A DNA stretch of 64,000 nt from Dysidea avara (GCF_963678975.1 NC_089275.1:21575977-21639976); one strand, 5' to 3'. Shown: positions 49,423 to 61,702, numbered from the stretch's first letter. Numbers and translations: made by a program. Notes: generated from the letters alone by a model not told the origin.

Positions 49423-49940
49423 CTCCGTATATTCCCCAATAGAACCCTGGCACAAAACAACAACTCGCGTTTAACTTGGGATTGCTCCGTAGTCCTAGCT
49501 CCAATGAGGATGAAAATCGCTATGGGGTTTGTCCACACACTGATCATCATGAAAAACTTAGTTTTGTCGTGCGCGTTACATATAAGTAAGTTTTGTGTTG
49601 TTTTGTAATCTTTTCAAGCCTTGAAATGTATGTAGAATACTTTAAAACTTTTAAAAATGGAATTTTCTAGTGATTTGCTAAGTAACTGACTGATGCCATC
49701 AGAGAAGCATAATTCAATAATGGCTAAGGCTACAGGCTGATTTTTCACTGTTCGACATTGCTTCAGTTGGACACGTGCTTTTTGGCATACCACAGTATGT
49801 ACAATGCATTCTTTATAAACGTACCAGTGTCCTCCTTTGTGTCCTATTCATCTTTGCTGACAGTGAAAGGTGTCGATTTGGTGGTAGCATGTGATGGCTT
49901 CCCTCGTAATGAAAATCTTGAAAACAGAAATGTCTTGAGG
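49423..49940. repeat. Dispersed repeat copies (two families side by side)
   Basis: 49,423-49,595 matches 6,510-6,690. 49,640-49,940 matches part of the TTAGGGATCA family (41,430-41,680 and 53,980-54,240), for example TTTTTCACTGTTCGACATTGC. The two may be parts of one larger element. Confidence 0.6.
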
Positions 49941-50603
49941 TGGAGCTAACGATACCACAGGCCACAGCACTATATACTATGATTGCCTACATTATCCAGG
50001 AGGCAATCATAGTATGCATGATTGTAGTATGTAGTATATCTGTTTCCATGTTTTCTTAGCTAGTTAACAAGATCATAATACCAATACCACATCAAAAATT
50101 CCCAGTACATTTGACTCAAACCAAACATGTATATATTTGCCCCAAATCTGTTTAACTATTAAAGTGACTATTTCAAGTTACTATTTAAGTTTTCCAAGTG
50201 CATATTGTGAGTCTTGAATACAGATGTGTTTGAAACAGATAAAAGTTTTAAATGTATAAAATTGCTAACTTTCATATTTAGCCTTTAGCACTTTTCTTAG
50301 GGTAAACAGGTATCAGGTGTTAATTGTACAACACCAGCAAATTCCATTAATACTCAGATAAGTAACAAAGTTTCATAAGCACTTTGAATACTACTAAGGA
50401 GAGTAATTATATCACTATAGGGCTAGCCAATTGTAGCCTAGGCATGTATACACCATTAAGTCATTATTCATTAGTCTAGAGGTAAATTGCAATTGTTGTA
50501 TTGTGATACATAGGTAGTGTTCAAGCTAGATTACATACATAGGAGCTGTGATAAGCACAGGAGAAAAAAATGTTTTGAAATGCTATTCTATTTATATATT
50601 CAG

Positions 50604-50759
50604 ACTGAACATTATGATGAAGAGAGGGCCTCTTTTGATGGTTACAATCAAATAGCTGACCCGAATGCTGGCTCCATTGCAGCATACCTTGTTAATATAT
50701 ACCGCAAGGTTATTGAACGCTGTCTCTTGAAACACAGCAAAAGATGTACCAGCAAGGAT
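50604..50759 (+). other. Exon-like open stretch, plus strand
   Basis: ATATATTCAG precedes a 52-codon open block (TEHYDEERASFDGYNQ ... YRKVIERCLLKHSKRCTSKD) followed by a good donor (GTAAGC). The words VIERCL and KRCTSKDV recall the end of protein kinase domains, but only weakly. No partner exons were found. Confidence 0.3.
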
Positions 50760-50910
50760 GTAAGCAATATATACTACTGTATAGCTATAATGATTGTGTG
50801 CTTGTTGTTAATTTGAAGGTAGTGGAGTGGTGGTCAGAGACCAATTTTTAATTGTAGTCACCATGGATACTTCATGTCACATAATGTAATTTGCAAAATT
50901 TATCAGTTCA

Positions 50911-53549
50911 TTATACAGTATCATCATTGTCATCACTTGAATCAGTTATTGACAAGTTTGAACATATAGTTACGCCACAGTCTAGTAAGGAATTAATCAA
51001 GTGAACCAATTTAAGGTACACATTATGACAATTGTAGTGCGTTATAGCATTTGGATTTAATCCAAGGCCATTGTACAAAATTGTACTTGCAGATGTTTTG
51101 AAATCATCTGGGTAGAATCTTGGTGGTGATACTGACTCATGTAACATGCACTGTGCTCACAAGTTAGTATCAAAATCTTGAAGCTGGTCTTGCACCCCTG
51201 TAATTCACATGTTACATCCGTGTTTGTATATACATCTAAACTCACCATGCAGTACTGGCATGTCGTAAATATCATCAGGGCAGCCATGTGATGAACGAGC
51301 ATGTCTGTTCTTTCTAATCGGGTGAGAATTCCACTCTGCAACAAATTCGTTAAGATCTTTCTGTAGAAGTTCCCCAAATACAAATGTAAGTGTGTATCTA
51401 TAAAGTAGAAACAGATATTTATAACAATTATTATTACGTACAGTAGACCATCAAAACTTTCTAGGCTTACAGTACTTGTGTTATTGTGCACAACAAAATA
51501 AATGTTCATATGCATTTGTTCACCATCTACTATAGCTAGCACACATTTTACTTCAAACCATCTTACTCTGACCTGTGAATGGTTTTGGTATTATCATACA
51601 ATCCCTCTGATTGAAGTCCCTATAACACAGAATTATCCTTTAGCATTATGTAATAGTTAGACTTCAGACCACAGGGGTCTAAGTGCTTTTGTAACCCAAT
51701 GGCCCTGTGTCATGGCACCTGAGTGAAGCGAAGGCGCTAGCTACTACAGGGCCTAAATTACTTAGACCCCTGTACGTGGTCTGAAGTCTAAGTTATTTAG
51801 ACCCCTTATGTAGCTGTAATACCTTAACACTGTTGACAGCTGCTTGTAACAGAGAAATGTAGTGTTTATTAGTAGAAACAATTAAGCCATTACTCCACCA
51901 TAACAACAGTTATGGGTTTAAAATTACTGAAATTAATTTTCAGGTGGCTATGCATTGCAATGCTACCAGTGCAAGTGCATGTAATAAACATGAAAAGGGT
52001 CTAAGTAACTTAGACACCTCCAAAATCCACCAAATCCACCACAAAAAGGGTCTAATGATACTATTACTAGGATAGTGTCACATACAACCATATAAATACA
52101 CTAATGGGACATTGTAGCAACAGGGCATACATACAGTGCATAAGGAATACATACAGTAATACCAAGCATACTTTACATAAATCAATCCACCAGTTTGTCT
52201 TAAATCTCCGTAACTGAGACCACCAAGCTTCTATTCTCTGTAAATCACAGTAAGATATACATTTAGCAGAACAATTAAGCATACAATATTTGCTGTTGAT
52301 GGTCCATATATAAAGCTCTTGGAGCCAGACAATCGATCAGTGTGATTCATCCTAAACGCAATGTGAATTTTAGCAACTGCACAGTTTTCAGTGCCATGGT
52401 CAGCACGTACCAGCCTCGGGCAGCCTATAGCAATGAAACAAGTTTCACATTCTTTGATACTAGTATCAATTTTATCCTACTACAGTTCTAAGTCGTATTA
52501 ATAGTTGTTATCCTATTAAAAGCATAAACAATTCAATTACTAATGTCACACAATATGACGAGTGCATGATAATCTCTTGTAGTCATGAAAACATGAATAT
52601 CAACAACCAGCAGTATAAGAGATTAAAACTATTAAAATACACAGCCTTACTTACTTACTTACCTCTTGCACTCTCTACACATTCCAAGTAATACCTGGCA
52701 ATAACTTTAGGGTCATGATTCGTAGGAGAAAGATGCAGCCAAACTATTTTTCTTGAATATCTATTAAGTACATAATATTATAATAAATACACATATATGG
52801 AGCTGATCTAGTTGCTTAATATCATGACACACAGTAGTGTGTCATGCAACCAAGAAATTAAAGCTGGCACATCTTACCATGTGCATATTAACAGGAAGAA
52901 AGAAAATGCTATTTTCAGTTCCATAATTTTATCTCCAAAGTACACCATTTTTTACACTATAGCTAGGGTATAGGCCACACAGAAAATTTGATTAAACTTG
53001 CTGCAGCTATTTGTGATATGGGTGGCCAATTGCAAACTTTCAGTGTTTTTTCTTAGGGTCTATGGGGCACTTTGCAAAAATTGTTATGAAATACAAACAT
53101 GTAAATGCTTGAAAATTTGGTACAGATAAAGGTAGATTCACGTAATAAGTTTACAAGGAATCTGATAAGTTTACACTCTGCTGCGAACATTTACTCGCAT
53201 AATAATGAACTTTTTTCATGGCTACAAGGTAAACCGCTAATGGGAATAACTTGAAATTATATGTGTATATACATAGGCTGATCATAGCAATGCTTTTTGA
53301 TGGTTAAAGAAGTAGCAGCTATAGATTTAAAAAGCAAAAGCCAAGCAACTGTAAACTGTGGGGTCAGAATGCTCTCTGATTTTGGGACCATACAGAGTAC
53401 AGAAAAATTGAATGCACACAAAAACAACCAAGTTGTGAAAAATGGGCGTGGCCTTCACTAGTCTGAGGAAAAATCAAATGTAATCAAGTTTTCTTTATGC
53501 AATCTCAAGTATAGGATCATGGCTTTGTACATACCTTAGCTATACAATA

Positions 53550-53588
<39 letters not shown>

Positions 53589-56500
53589 CCATCAATGCAT
53601 CCATGTATTGACAGTCCATATGGTGTCAATTTGTCATACCCATCCAAGTGCCAGATATAATTAGGACCCTGTAGAATGTATCAATGTGCATCATTTCATA
53701 TTACATTTCACATCAATTACAATATGTGCTTAAAGTGCATACATACATATATTATTATTATTATATGTGTTTATGCACTGTATGATATACCGTATGGCAG
53801 TACTGTATATAGGGATCACAGAGGTGTATACTTCCTCACAAAAAAATATTGACAATAAACCAGCTAAACAATATCTTCATGGTGCCTTGGCAGTATTGGT
53901 GAGGTATTGTATAACCAAGCCAAACAGTACCTTTAGTACTTGCTATGAATTAAAAAAATAATATTCATGGGATTTTCCACTGACTGATTGACTAAAGGAT
54001 GACTTCAGACATGCAAATCTGAATAACAGCAAAAGCTATACAGGCTGGATTTTTCACTGTTCGATGTTGCTTCAGCCCAACAGGTACCCTTTGGCATACA
54101 GCAGCACATACAATGCATACATCGCAAACTTAACTTTTGATGCTCCTTTGTGTTCCAATTCTCTTCGCTGATAGCTCAAGGTGTTGATTTGTAGTAGTGC
54201 TACATAATGGCTTCCTTATATTTGTAAGGGGAATCAACCCAGTTTTCCTGGATTTATTGCAGAGGTGCTTTCTCCTAGTGTTCTTTGTTTGTAACATTGT
54301 ATAACAGGCTAAACATAGTTGAAAACAAAGCATACAATGGCCACTTCATTATTTTAGTAACTGATAGCTGGGGGATACAAATTTAGATGAAAACAATAAG
54401 TATGGCACCATTCTTTCGGGTTCACCAGCCATAATAATGTTACAAAAAGTACTAAGCAAACAAAAACTTGAATTTAAATTTTTGATTGGAGATAACAGAA
54501 ATAGCAAAATAAGGGAGGCTGCCTACACATGAAGATATAATAGTGGTGGACATTTAATCCTTAATTCCATCACAACTACTTTTTATTTCTATGATCCCTA
54601 ATTGAACTTCAAATTCCACTTGTTTAATATATGACTAAGAAATAACAGAACATGCATGGATAGACTAATTACATTTATAGTTAACTATGTTGTGCTTAGT
54701 GGACAATAAATTGCTTGATGTTAAAATTGTTGCGCCTAGTCTGCATGGCTACAAGGCATACTCTTTTTGTACATGACTGATCACTACTTGGACACACTAC
54801 ACAGTAGCGCTGAGTGATAACTTTTAATGTTCACATTAGATGTGGATAAACAATACTGATATATGTATTGCAACGTCACTGTTAGAGCTAATGAACAGCT
54901 TTCCTTGCCCAAGAAGTTAAGTGGCAGTGTTCTAGTCTATAATTATCACATTCTATGATGCCATTAGTGCTTTTAAAATAAAATTCTTTAAATACTCTAA
55001 TACAACAGTCAGTTTCTATTATTAAGGGTGCTCGCTGATATTTGAAGCCGTTTAAGTGCCAGCCCAGAAACCACATGCGGTTATTGCATCATAATTGGCA
55101 TTACTACGTATACTTGTAGTATCCGTGTTAAGCGGACATGTTTTGCGCCAGAGAACACGAGGAAGAATAGTGTGTTTTTTTGCTTCAGAATTGTCACTGA
55201 AGTGTTAGCAAATGATTGTCTGATGGATCAACAGTTACACTAACATGAATTAATCTAAAAGTAAGTGTTATTTAAGGCAACAAGTGTGAACGCACTTTTC
55301 GCTTGTAGGCGACATGCGTTTGTGTCTTGTTTTCTCGAGTGACAGGGTATGCTGGTAGTTAGTATTGTAATTGTAAGCTGCTTATGTAGGGAACAATGTT
55401 ACCAGCTGGAATCACAAGGCGTTACAAGCTGCTGATGATGGCGTCCCTAGCGCAACCTATCCAAGAGCGACTTGGCAACTCCAGGCAGAGCAAGAAGCTG
55501 TTCCTGTGTGTGAAGAAGAGAAATCAGAGCTTTTTGTGTTTAGAACAGCGTTTATGACATGTTATTTTGAAAAGTTGGTGGTTGCGGTCAATAGGAATTT
55601 GTGTGGTTATTGTATCAATAACGTTGGGCGCACGCAATCTTTGCACATGTTTACTAAAAATAAAACTAGTTTTTGAGTGATAGCCATGAAGGCTTCAAAT
55701 TTTGTAGGGAGATTCGCTGATAAATTCTCCAGAGGTCTATGTTTAGATTTTGTCCGTAACGTTATGGCTTCATGAGTTACGGCACCGAGAACATGAGGTT
55801 TTGAATGGTGTAGCACACTTTTAGTACTAACTTAAGTTCTATGTACACTGTGTACTAATACCAAACATAGAGTTGTGAGTTATAAGCTGAAGTTTGTTCA
55901 ACGTGGTTTCCAGTGCGCTACTGTGAAAAATGGAGGACTAGTTTCGATTTAAGCGCTTCATAAAGCTTCAACACTTCCAACGTAAGTAGCATATGGATTC
56001 GTTTTATACATTATGTGAATATAAGCAACAATACAAAAATTGCATGTTTATGGCTTCAAATAGCCGTGAGCACCCTTAAGTTTGTCTACACTATCAAACA
56101 ATAGTCTAATCAAATATTAATTTTACATTATTATATTTTGTACCAAAAGAAGTGTATTCATCATCTTACACAATACAAAAGCTACAAACAGAGCAAGGTA
56201 ATACAGTTTCAGTGAGCTATAACTAGTTTGGCTAATCACTAAAAGTAACTGTCCCTTGATTATTAGTAGGTACTAATCATTAGTCAGTACTAATCATTAG
56301 TCAATGTCACGCATATTTATTTTGCTTTATGAAACTAGAGTTATACATAAGCATGCTTGAGTTCTATTTTAACACAAACCTTTGCAGTATATATTCTCCG
56401 CTTAAGTCTCCTCTTCTTTCGAACTTCAACTCCCAATGGGTCAATTTGTCTCATCATTCTCATCACTGTATCTCTATAATCAAACAAATCATATTGCCAA

Positions 56501-59309
56501 ATATCAAAAACAGTGCACTCTTTATTAACTACATTGTATTGTACGTAATTTCAAATTTAAGGGCTTCCACAAAATCACTGCCCACAAACATATGATGCAT
56601 GGTTATAGTTATATAAGAAGCTTCCTATATCCTGGTTATTACACTTGAACATATAGGAGTGCATCCTTATGTACCCATACCTTCTAATACGCAATCTAAA
56701 TTTTCTGTGTAAAATCCTCCATACAGCACGGTAGCCACGTAGCCGATCAGATGTTTTTACTATTGACTACAAAAATTATATAATCATCAAAACAATAATC
56801 ATAATAATGAAATACCTCAATAATCGTCTTCACTGATTCTTCAGGAGGATCAGGACAGCGTCTCTTTAACCTCAAACGTCTTAGTTGTCGCTTAAGCCAA
56901 GACATGCTAAAACATATAATATTATGTATACAGTGAACAGTAGTAAGAGTATAGAAATGAACATGAAATATATACCGTACGCAAGGAAATTTTGACGTAA
57001 GAAAAATTTGACGAATTCAGACTTCAGCGGATTTGATGTATAAAATGTTGACGAAAATCAAGAAATTATAGGCAAAACCTGTACTTTTAAGGGTGCTTAT
57101 AAACATTTGACAAATTTTTTTGACGTCAAAATTTCCTTGCGTACAGTACATCCATTTTTGTTATACGTATATACAGTATCGACATGTACCTTTTTTTAAC
57201 TCCACGTATACGTTTCAAGCGTTCTAGTATGATCTTGTATGGTCTTCCAGAGTAAAAATATTCATATATTACTACAAAAAAAAGTTAAAATGGGTATAGG
57301 AAATGCATTTCAGTTTTGAACGTACAAACTTTAAGCATAATGGTATACAATGTATAAATATGTATACTATAAGCACGTCTACAATTGTAAGCTGCTGTCA
57401 ACTTATAATAACTTGCAGGTTTCATTTTTGGTAGAGTAGAGAACAAAATGGGTGGGTACATGATTGGTTAACATTAACATTATATAATGTGAGTTAATAT
57501 TAGCATCAACTATGTTTATATACTCCACAATGTACTTTTACATGTTTTTCAACACACAAAATTATGGCAGTTAACATATGTGACCGGATTTGTGAAAAGT
57601 GGTCTTCCACACACATCCGATTTGCCAACTTTGACAATCTATAACGTCATGTTAGAAAGAGCTATTGACTTGAAATTTGGTCAGAAGTGAACACCAACAT
57701 GGTTGAATGCATGGTGAAAATTTCAGTGTAATATGTTACTTGAATACTAAGATATGGTCTCCCAAGTTTATGGAATTGGATGTGTGTGGAAGACCCCTTT
57801 TCGCAAATTTGGTCACACTATATAGCATGCATGTACATGGTTCAGTATTATACAGATTGCAAAATTATGCTGAAGGTCCACCAGTATCCTGTACTGGATG
57901 GTGGCCAGGTTGATTTTAAACTAGCTGAAACTGTTAAAACTATAGAAGCAATCAAAATTTGGTATAGACCATACAGTGGGTGATTTGTTAATGTCAGTCC
58001 TAGCTACCAAAAGAAAAGGGATGGAGCCTAAGGAATACAGTGGTTTATGGCTTGTACTGCCAATCATAACTACCACTTGGTTGCTAGGAGACATTACATT
58101 CTTACAACCCAAGGGGGTGGCCATAAATGTACTAAGTCTACTCCCATTCAATTAGCAAGGTCACAACAAGAGCAATGAATGACAGTTACCTGAATTGTAA
58201 AATCTAACTCTTAGTCCCACTCTGTCCTACCACAACTGATCATGACAGGACATTACGACCAGTCTACTGCAAAAATTATATTTGTTTCTGCTTGTGTCCC
58301 TGTTGTAAGTGCTCTAAACTCTCCTGCCCTGTAAATTTTGATTATGTAGCTAAGTTTGTGTTTTTGGTACCAACTTTTAAAACATCTTAATTTTGCATGT
58401 TGTCTACATGTACAGTAGTTAAAAGTATAAGTAATTAGTTAGGGCAGTTGGCACATGTTGCCATCTCACCCTCAACACCACCATGCTATTTTTGTACAAT
58501 CATTAATGTAATCTTGCATCTAGTGTTGTAAAGCAATAATAAATAAATAAAATAAGCCTTTGATTTCATAGTAGTGAACATGTACACTGCTTTGAAATTT
58601 CGTTGTAAAGACCACGAACTGAACACGATGGGGTAATAATGGCAATGTGCGTCTATCAATGCAATGCCCGACTATGCACTGATATGGGCTGAGGGTGGGG
58701 AAAGGTCAGGGATGGTGGAGGAATTGATCGCTAAATTTCCCCTGACATACAGTATAGCTAGTGGGGATTTGTCTTCACTAAAGAAATTCACTCAGACAGC
58801 AAAAGTGTGTGCTTTCAGTAGTGTCTCAGGTGCTAGATACTACGTTCATACTAGAATCCACTCGAACTAACTCATTACTAGACCAATCAATGCCACATGA
58901 CCGTACAAATCCCGATCCCCTCCTAGCTCCCCGCAGTATTCCCGGGGTTTGCAGGTCGACACTTGGTCGGGGTTTGCATCGCTAGTACTTCCCCAGTAGG
59001 TGGGGAATTGTAATTTTCAGTGAAGCAAATCGCCACCTTCCCCCACCTCAGCCCGTATTAGTGGTAGTCGGGGATTATATTTGTGACCTCGATTGTGAGA
59101 CACCCGTTTCACTTTAGGATATTTAGCTCAAAGATTTTCTTAGGCTCCTAGGCTATGGGAGAACACCTCGAACAGGCTCTGCCTTCTGTGTATACACCCT
59201 CCAGTGCCTAACTGGTAAAGTAGATAATAACAATAACAAGGTACGTAGCTATAGTCTTACCAGCATCCAGGTGCGGCGTAGAAGACGGTCGATCATTTGA
59301 GGCATCCAT
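50911..59309 (-). CDS. Integrase core (DDE) domain protein, twelve exons, possibly decaying
   Basis: Minus-strand exons: 59,261-59,309; 57,190-57,271; 56,816-56,906; 56,681-56,766; 56,380-56,473; 53,589-53,668; 52,663-52,760; 52,285-52,424; 52,172-52,237; 51,573-51,619; 51,246-51,397; then 51,197 downward. All phases fit, giving 341 residues to TGA at 51,157. Order: MDASNDRPSSTPHLDA; helix-turn-helix-like region (YSGRPYKIILERLKRIRG, LKRQLRRLRLKRR); RLRGYRAVWRILHRKF; integrase core with NYIWHLDGYDKL (D143), LVRADHGTEN (D202) and RIEAWWSQLRRF (E243); ending in EWNSHPIRKNRH and DDIYDMPVLHG. The DDE residues are present. This matches the intron-bearing integrase-core proteins found in cnidarians, sponges and fish; whether they are domesticated or transposon-borne is unclear. 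The frame continues after the TGA to 50,911 with plausible family sequence (PPRFYPDDFK). The donor of exon 53,589-53,668 lacks GT. Confidence 0.83.
51657..51791. mobile_element. 135-bp hairpin MITE in an integrase-gene intron
   Basis: TTAGACTTCAGACCAC and GGGGTCTAAGT are mirrored by ACTTAGACCCC and GTGGTCTGAAGTCTAA. It starts 38 bases 5' (minus-strand sense) of exon 51,573-51,619. Confidence 0.85.
53552..53585. repeat. (AT)n microsatellite abutting an exon
   Basis: About 17 AT units, only four bases from the 3' edge (minus strand) of the integrase exon 53,589-53,668. Confidence 0.95.
53808..54602. mobile_element. TTAGGGATCA-family element, copy 2
   Basis: It begins ATAGGGATCACAGAGGTGT and ends with the inverse of TTAGGGATCATAGAAAT. 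It is non-coding and about 795 bp, with related copies at 41,232-42,345 and 49,640-49,940. Confidence 0.7.
55026..56075. mobile_element. 1.05-kb element flanked by TTAA (piggyBac-like ends)
   Basis: TTAA at 55,022-55,025 and 56,076-56,079 flank the inverted ends GGGTGCTC(G/A)C, which continue as ATTTGAAGCC. This is the hallmark of TTAA-targeting elements. There is no transposase, so it is non-autonomous. It lies in the large integrase-gene intron 53,669-56,379. Confidence 0.75.
56973..57148. mobile_element. 176-bp MITE with TACNGTACGCAAGG ends
   Basis: The arms TACCGTACGCAAGGAAATTT and inverted TACTGTACGCAAGGAAATTT run for at least 26 bases and continue with TGACGT. It lies in the integrase-gene intron 56,907-57,189. 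Confidence 0.9.
57577..57820. mobile_element. GTGACC-family MITE, third subfamily
   Basis: TATGTGACCGGATTTGTGAA and inverted TTCGCAAATTTGGTCACA enclose mirrored GTGGTCTTCCACACACA and TGTGTGTGGAAGACC segments. It lies in the first integrase-gene intron. Confidence 0.85.
58170..58560 (+). repeat. LINE-like 3' end ending in (AATA)n
   Basis: A non-coding segment ending TAATAAATAAATAAAATAAG, the tail style of CR1/L2-like retrotransposons. The upstream text has no ORF. The call rests mainly on the tail. Confidence 0.35.
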
Positions 59310-59380
59310 GACTATTTACGACAGGTAGCTACCACTGCCGGAACAGCCGAGGAAACAGTTACACGCTCTGTACCGTTGCT

Positions 59381-59392
59381 CTATATAAAGCA
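59381..59392 (-). promoter_or_regulatory. Possible TATA element of the integrase-like gene
   Basis: CTCTATATAAAG (reverse CTTTATATAGAG) lies about 75 bases upstream of the proposed ATG at 59,309. It has no further support. Confidence 0.3.
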
Positions 59393-59444
59393 CGTTGTAA
59401 TGCGGAGGCACGCGACGCAGCATCATGTGTCACGGACTGCATGT

Positions 59445-59715
59445 CAACGCACCAATGGTCCGGGCAAATAAGGTCCGGGCGGACCATTTATGCTGTCATA
59501 AAAGGTCTGGCCGGACCGTTTATGCACCCGGACCAAATATTTTGTTACAGGACGTATACGTAATGTAGAAGCGGCTTTTCTCGCTTAGCCGACGCGGCTT
59601 CGCAGGCGGATAGCGGCTTGTATTGGCCGAATCGGCTTTTGCAGGTGGCTAGCGGCTGACTTGCTTAGCCGACGCGTCTTTGCAAGCGGCTAGCGGCTGA
59701 CCCTTCTCGGCCACC
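59445..59715. repeat. GC-rich repeat block upstream of the integrase-like gene
   Basis: First GGTCCGGGC/GGACCATTTATGC words repeated in both orientations (59,455-59,535). Then a minisatellite of CTTAGCCGACGCG, CTTCGCAGGCGG and TAGCGGCTGA words (59,570-59,715), about three partial copies. Confidence 0.75.
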
Positions 59716-59904
59716 ATAGGCTACTGACCTTACCAGCAATATCATTGTGTCCGGCAGCTAACGTCAACTGAAAGCAGACGGACATGATATGTACGCCATG
59801 TTTAAGCTAGGTGGCTTTCCTCTCCTCCCTCAAGTCTTCAACTTCTTACACATTGAATACTAGTAGCTAGCGGTGAGTGGGCTGAATACTGTACGTACTA
59901 GTCA

Positions 59905-60225
59905 GTGATACGGCTGAGTCCGCCGAATTTTATTCTCTTTCCCAGGTTGAGTCTTGAACTATTTCTGCTGTGTCACGATAAGGCGCCTAAACTCTCACGA
60001 GCAGTGGTGACTTCCGTTGGAGCGGCCAATTTAATAAACCCAGCGTGTCACACGAGACTACTCAGATATGAGCTCAAACGTGCCCGAAGAAAGAATGAAC
60101 AAGATAGTGAACGTCCAGTAATTATTCACGAACAAGTAAACACTTTAGTATCACCTTTTAAGCACTACAATTCCTCAGAGCCGAAACAAACCGCTTTCAA
60201 CTACTCAACACGGTTCTGTTGTTAA
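59905..60225 (+). CDS. Unrecognised 106-codon ORF
   Basis: An ORF from ATG at 59,905 to 60,225 in locally CpG-richer DNA, divergent from the integrase-like gene. No motif, signal peptide or family resemblance is seen, and no flanking exons were identified. It could be chance, or a first exon sharing a bidirectional promoter. Confidence 0.18.
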   Translation: MIRLSPPNFILFPRLSLELFLLCHDKAPKLSRAVVTSVGAANLINPACHTRLLRYELKRARRKNEQDSERPVIIHEQVNTLVSPFKHYNSSEPKQTAFNYSTRFCC

Positions 60226-61365
60226 AGAAGCCGTTTCTATGGTAATACTCTTCACTCTAAATAATGTGCTTGTAATAGAAATGGTATTTAATAATTATAC
60301 ATACGTATTTCAAAATATTCTTGACTCTTGAGTAACAATTCGTCCTCCTGCTTTCGTATTGTCTGTTTCCTTCACTATGTCTTGGTCAGTCTGTAAAATA
60401 AAACATGAGTCAGTAAATGGCTGCCATTGAAAAGGAAACCTAAATAATTACTTTCCTTTTTACATTGAGTGGCTAGAATTGAACTGGCTAGTTAATGGAG
60501 AAAATATCATAGTGAGACAGCTATAAATGGCTCATCATTCAGTTCAGCTAGTAGCAAGCTATATATATATACTGGCTCACTGAGTTCACCTTAGTTACTA
60601 GCTAGCTGGTAATGGGAACTCTTCAGTTTGGTGCTTTCACTTACTTGGAGTTCTCTTTACCCTTAGTGGGTTACTGTTACTCTCCTAGTAATCCGAACTC
60701 CCCTTTTAGAGTAAAATATTTTACTCCCATAGTTACTGTTACTCCCCTGTTTTAACAGTGTGGGTAGTAGTAGCGGCATAGATTATCGAGAGAGGGATAG
60801 AAAACTATATCACGTGACTCATTAAAAATTGTTTTAACAATCAGTCCTATGCGATTCTTTATCACTATCTAGTGGAACAAAATGGTCTACTCTCTAGTAA
60901 TGCTCACTTGTGTATCTAGGTGTTCCATCCACTATCCTCTGCCCGGTCGAGTTTTATTCCCATGCGCACGAGCTTGTGGCACACCTTACCAGCAACAGGA
61001 ATAGAATTGGATAATTCTTGACAGATTTAACCATTCACTGATGAATGCCATACACCCCAAAACGTATTAAAACTTCAACAAAAGAGTCCTTTGGTCGTTA
61101 TGACTGAAAGCGGCAAAACATGTTCAACTTCAAAACGATTCATGCCCTTTGAAGTGCTAATTTGTGGCACGGCTTACTCCTCAACAACAATGATTAGGCA
61201 GCTCTGCTTCGAGTTATGAAGTCGCCTTGTGCTACTGTACACCCCGAAGAAAACAACTTTTCTCTACAAGCGTTTATAAGAGAGTTTTAAAAAGGTGTAA
61301 ATGGAACTGTAGGTGAGGAGTGCGCACATAAAAATTAGTTTTCTATCCCCTGTCTATGGCAGCGG

Positions 61366-61428
61366 TAGCACAGTGGTAAGCCGGCTGCCTACAGTTCCAA
61401 TAGTCCAGGGTTCGAGCCCAGGTTGAGT
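61366..61428 (+). other. tRNA-like sequence with A and B boxes (pseudo-tRNA or SINE head)
   Basis: TAGCACAGTGG (61,376-61,386) fits the A box, and GGTTCGAGCCC (61,409-61,419) fits the B box perfectly. A T-run follows the 3' side. The T stem and the anticodon arm do not pair well, so a functional tRNA is unlikely. Confidence 0.5.
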
Positions 61429-61702
61429 TTTTTGGGGTTTTTTTCGTTTAGTGACCCTTTTTTTGTCTAAGTTTTACTGTTGCATATCAAACAATTAAGC
61501 GACTTTAAAAAAATTTTTTTTCGTTTACAAGATACACGCGTCTACACTGGAAGCAGGTTTTCAAGGCTCTGTCATGGAGCGTCAGATAACTTTTAAACCT
61601 TTCCCCGGTTCTAGCAGGAATGGCCAAGATGATATCTACTTTCACGTAAAACGCAACAGCTTAATACGGCCTTTTTCATGGTACAAAGTAGGGGTTTAAC
61701 AT

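Noticed and set aside
51057-51542. 161-codon minus-strand ORF
   Set aside because: It crosses introns of the integrase-like gene; only its exon parts, in other frames, match the family.
52067-52282. 71-codon minus-strand ORF
   Set aside because: Contains the real exon 52,172-52,237 plus intron on both sides; not a separate gene.
60310-60390. Minus-strand exon-like block (TDQDIVKETDNTKAGG...)
   Set aside because: Has an acceptor and a stop but only 26 codons and no partner exon.
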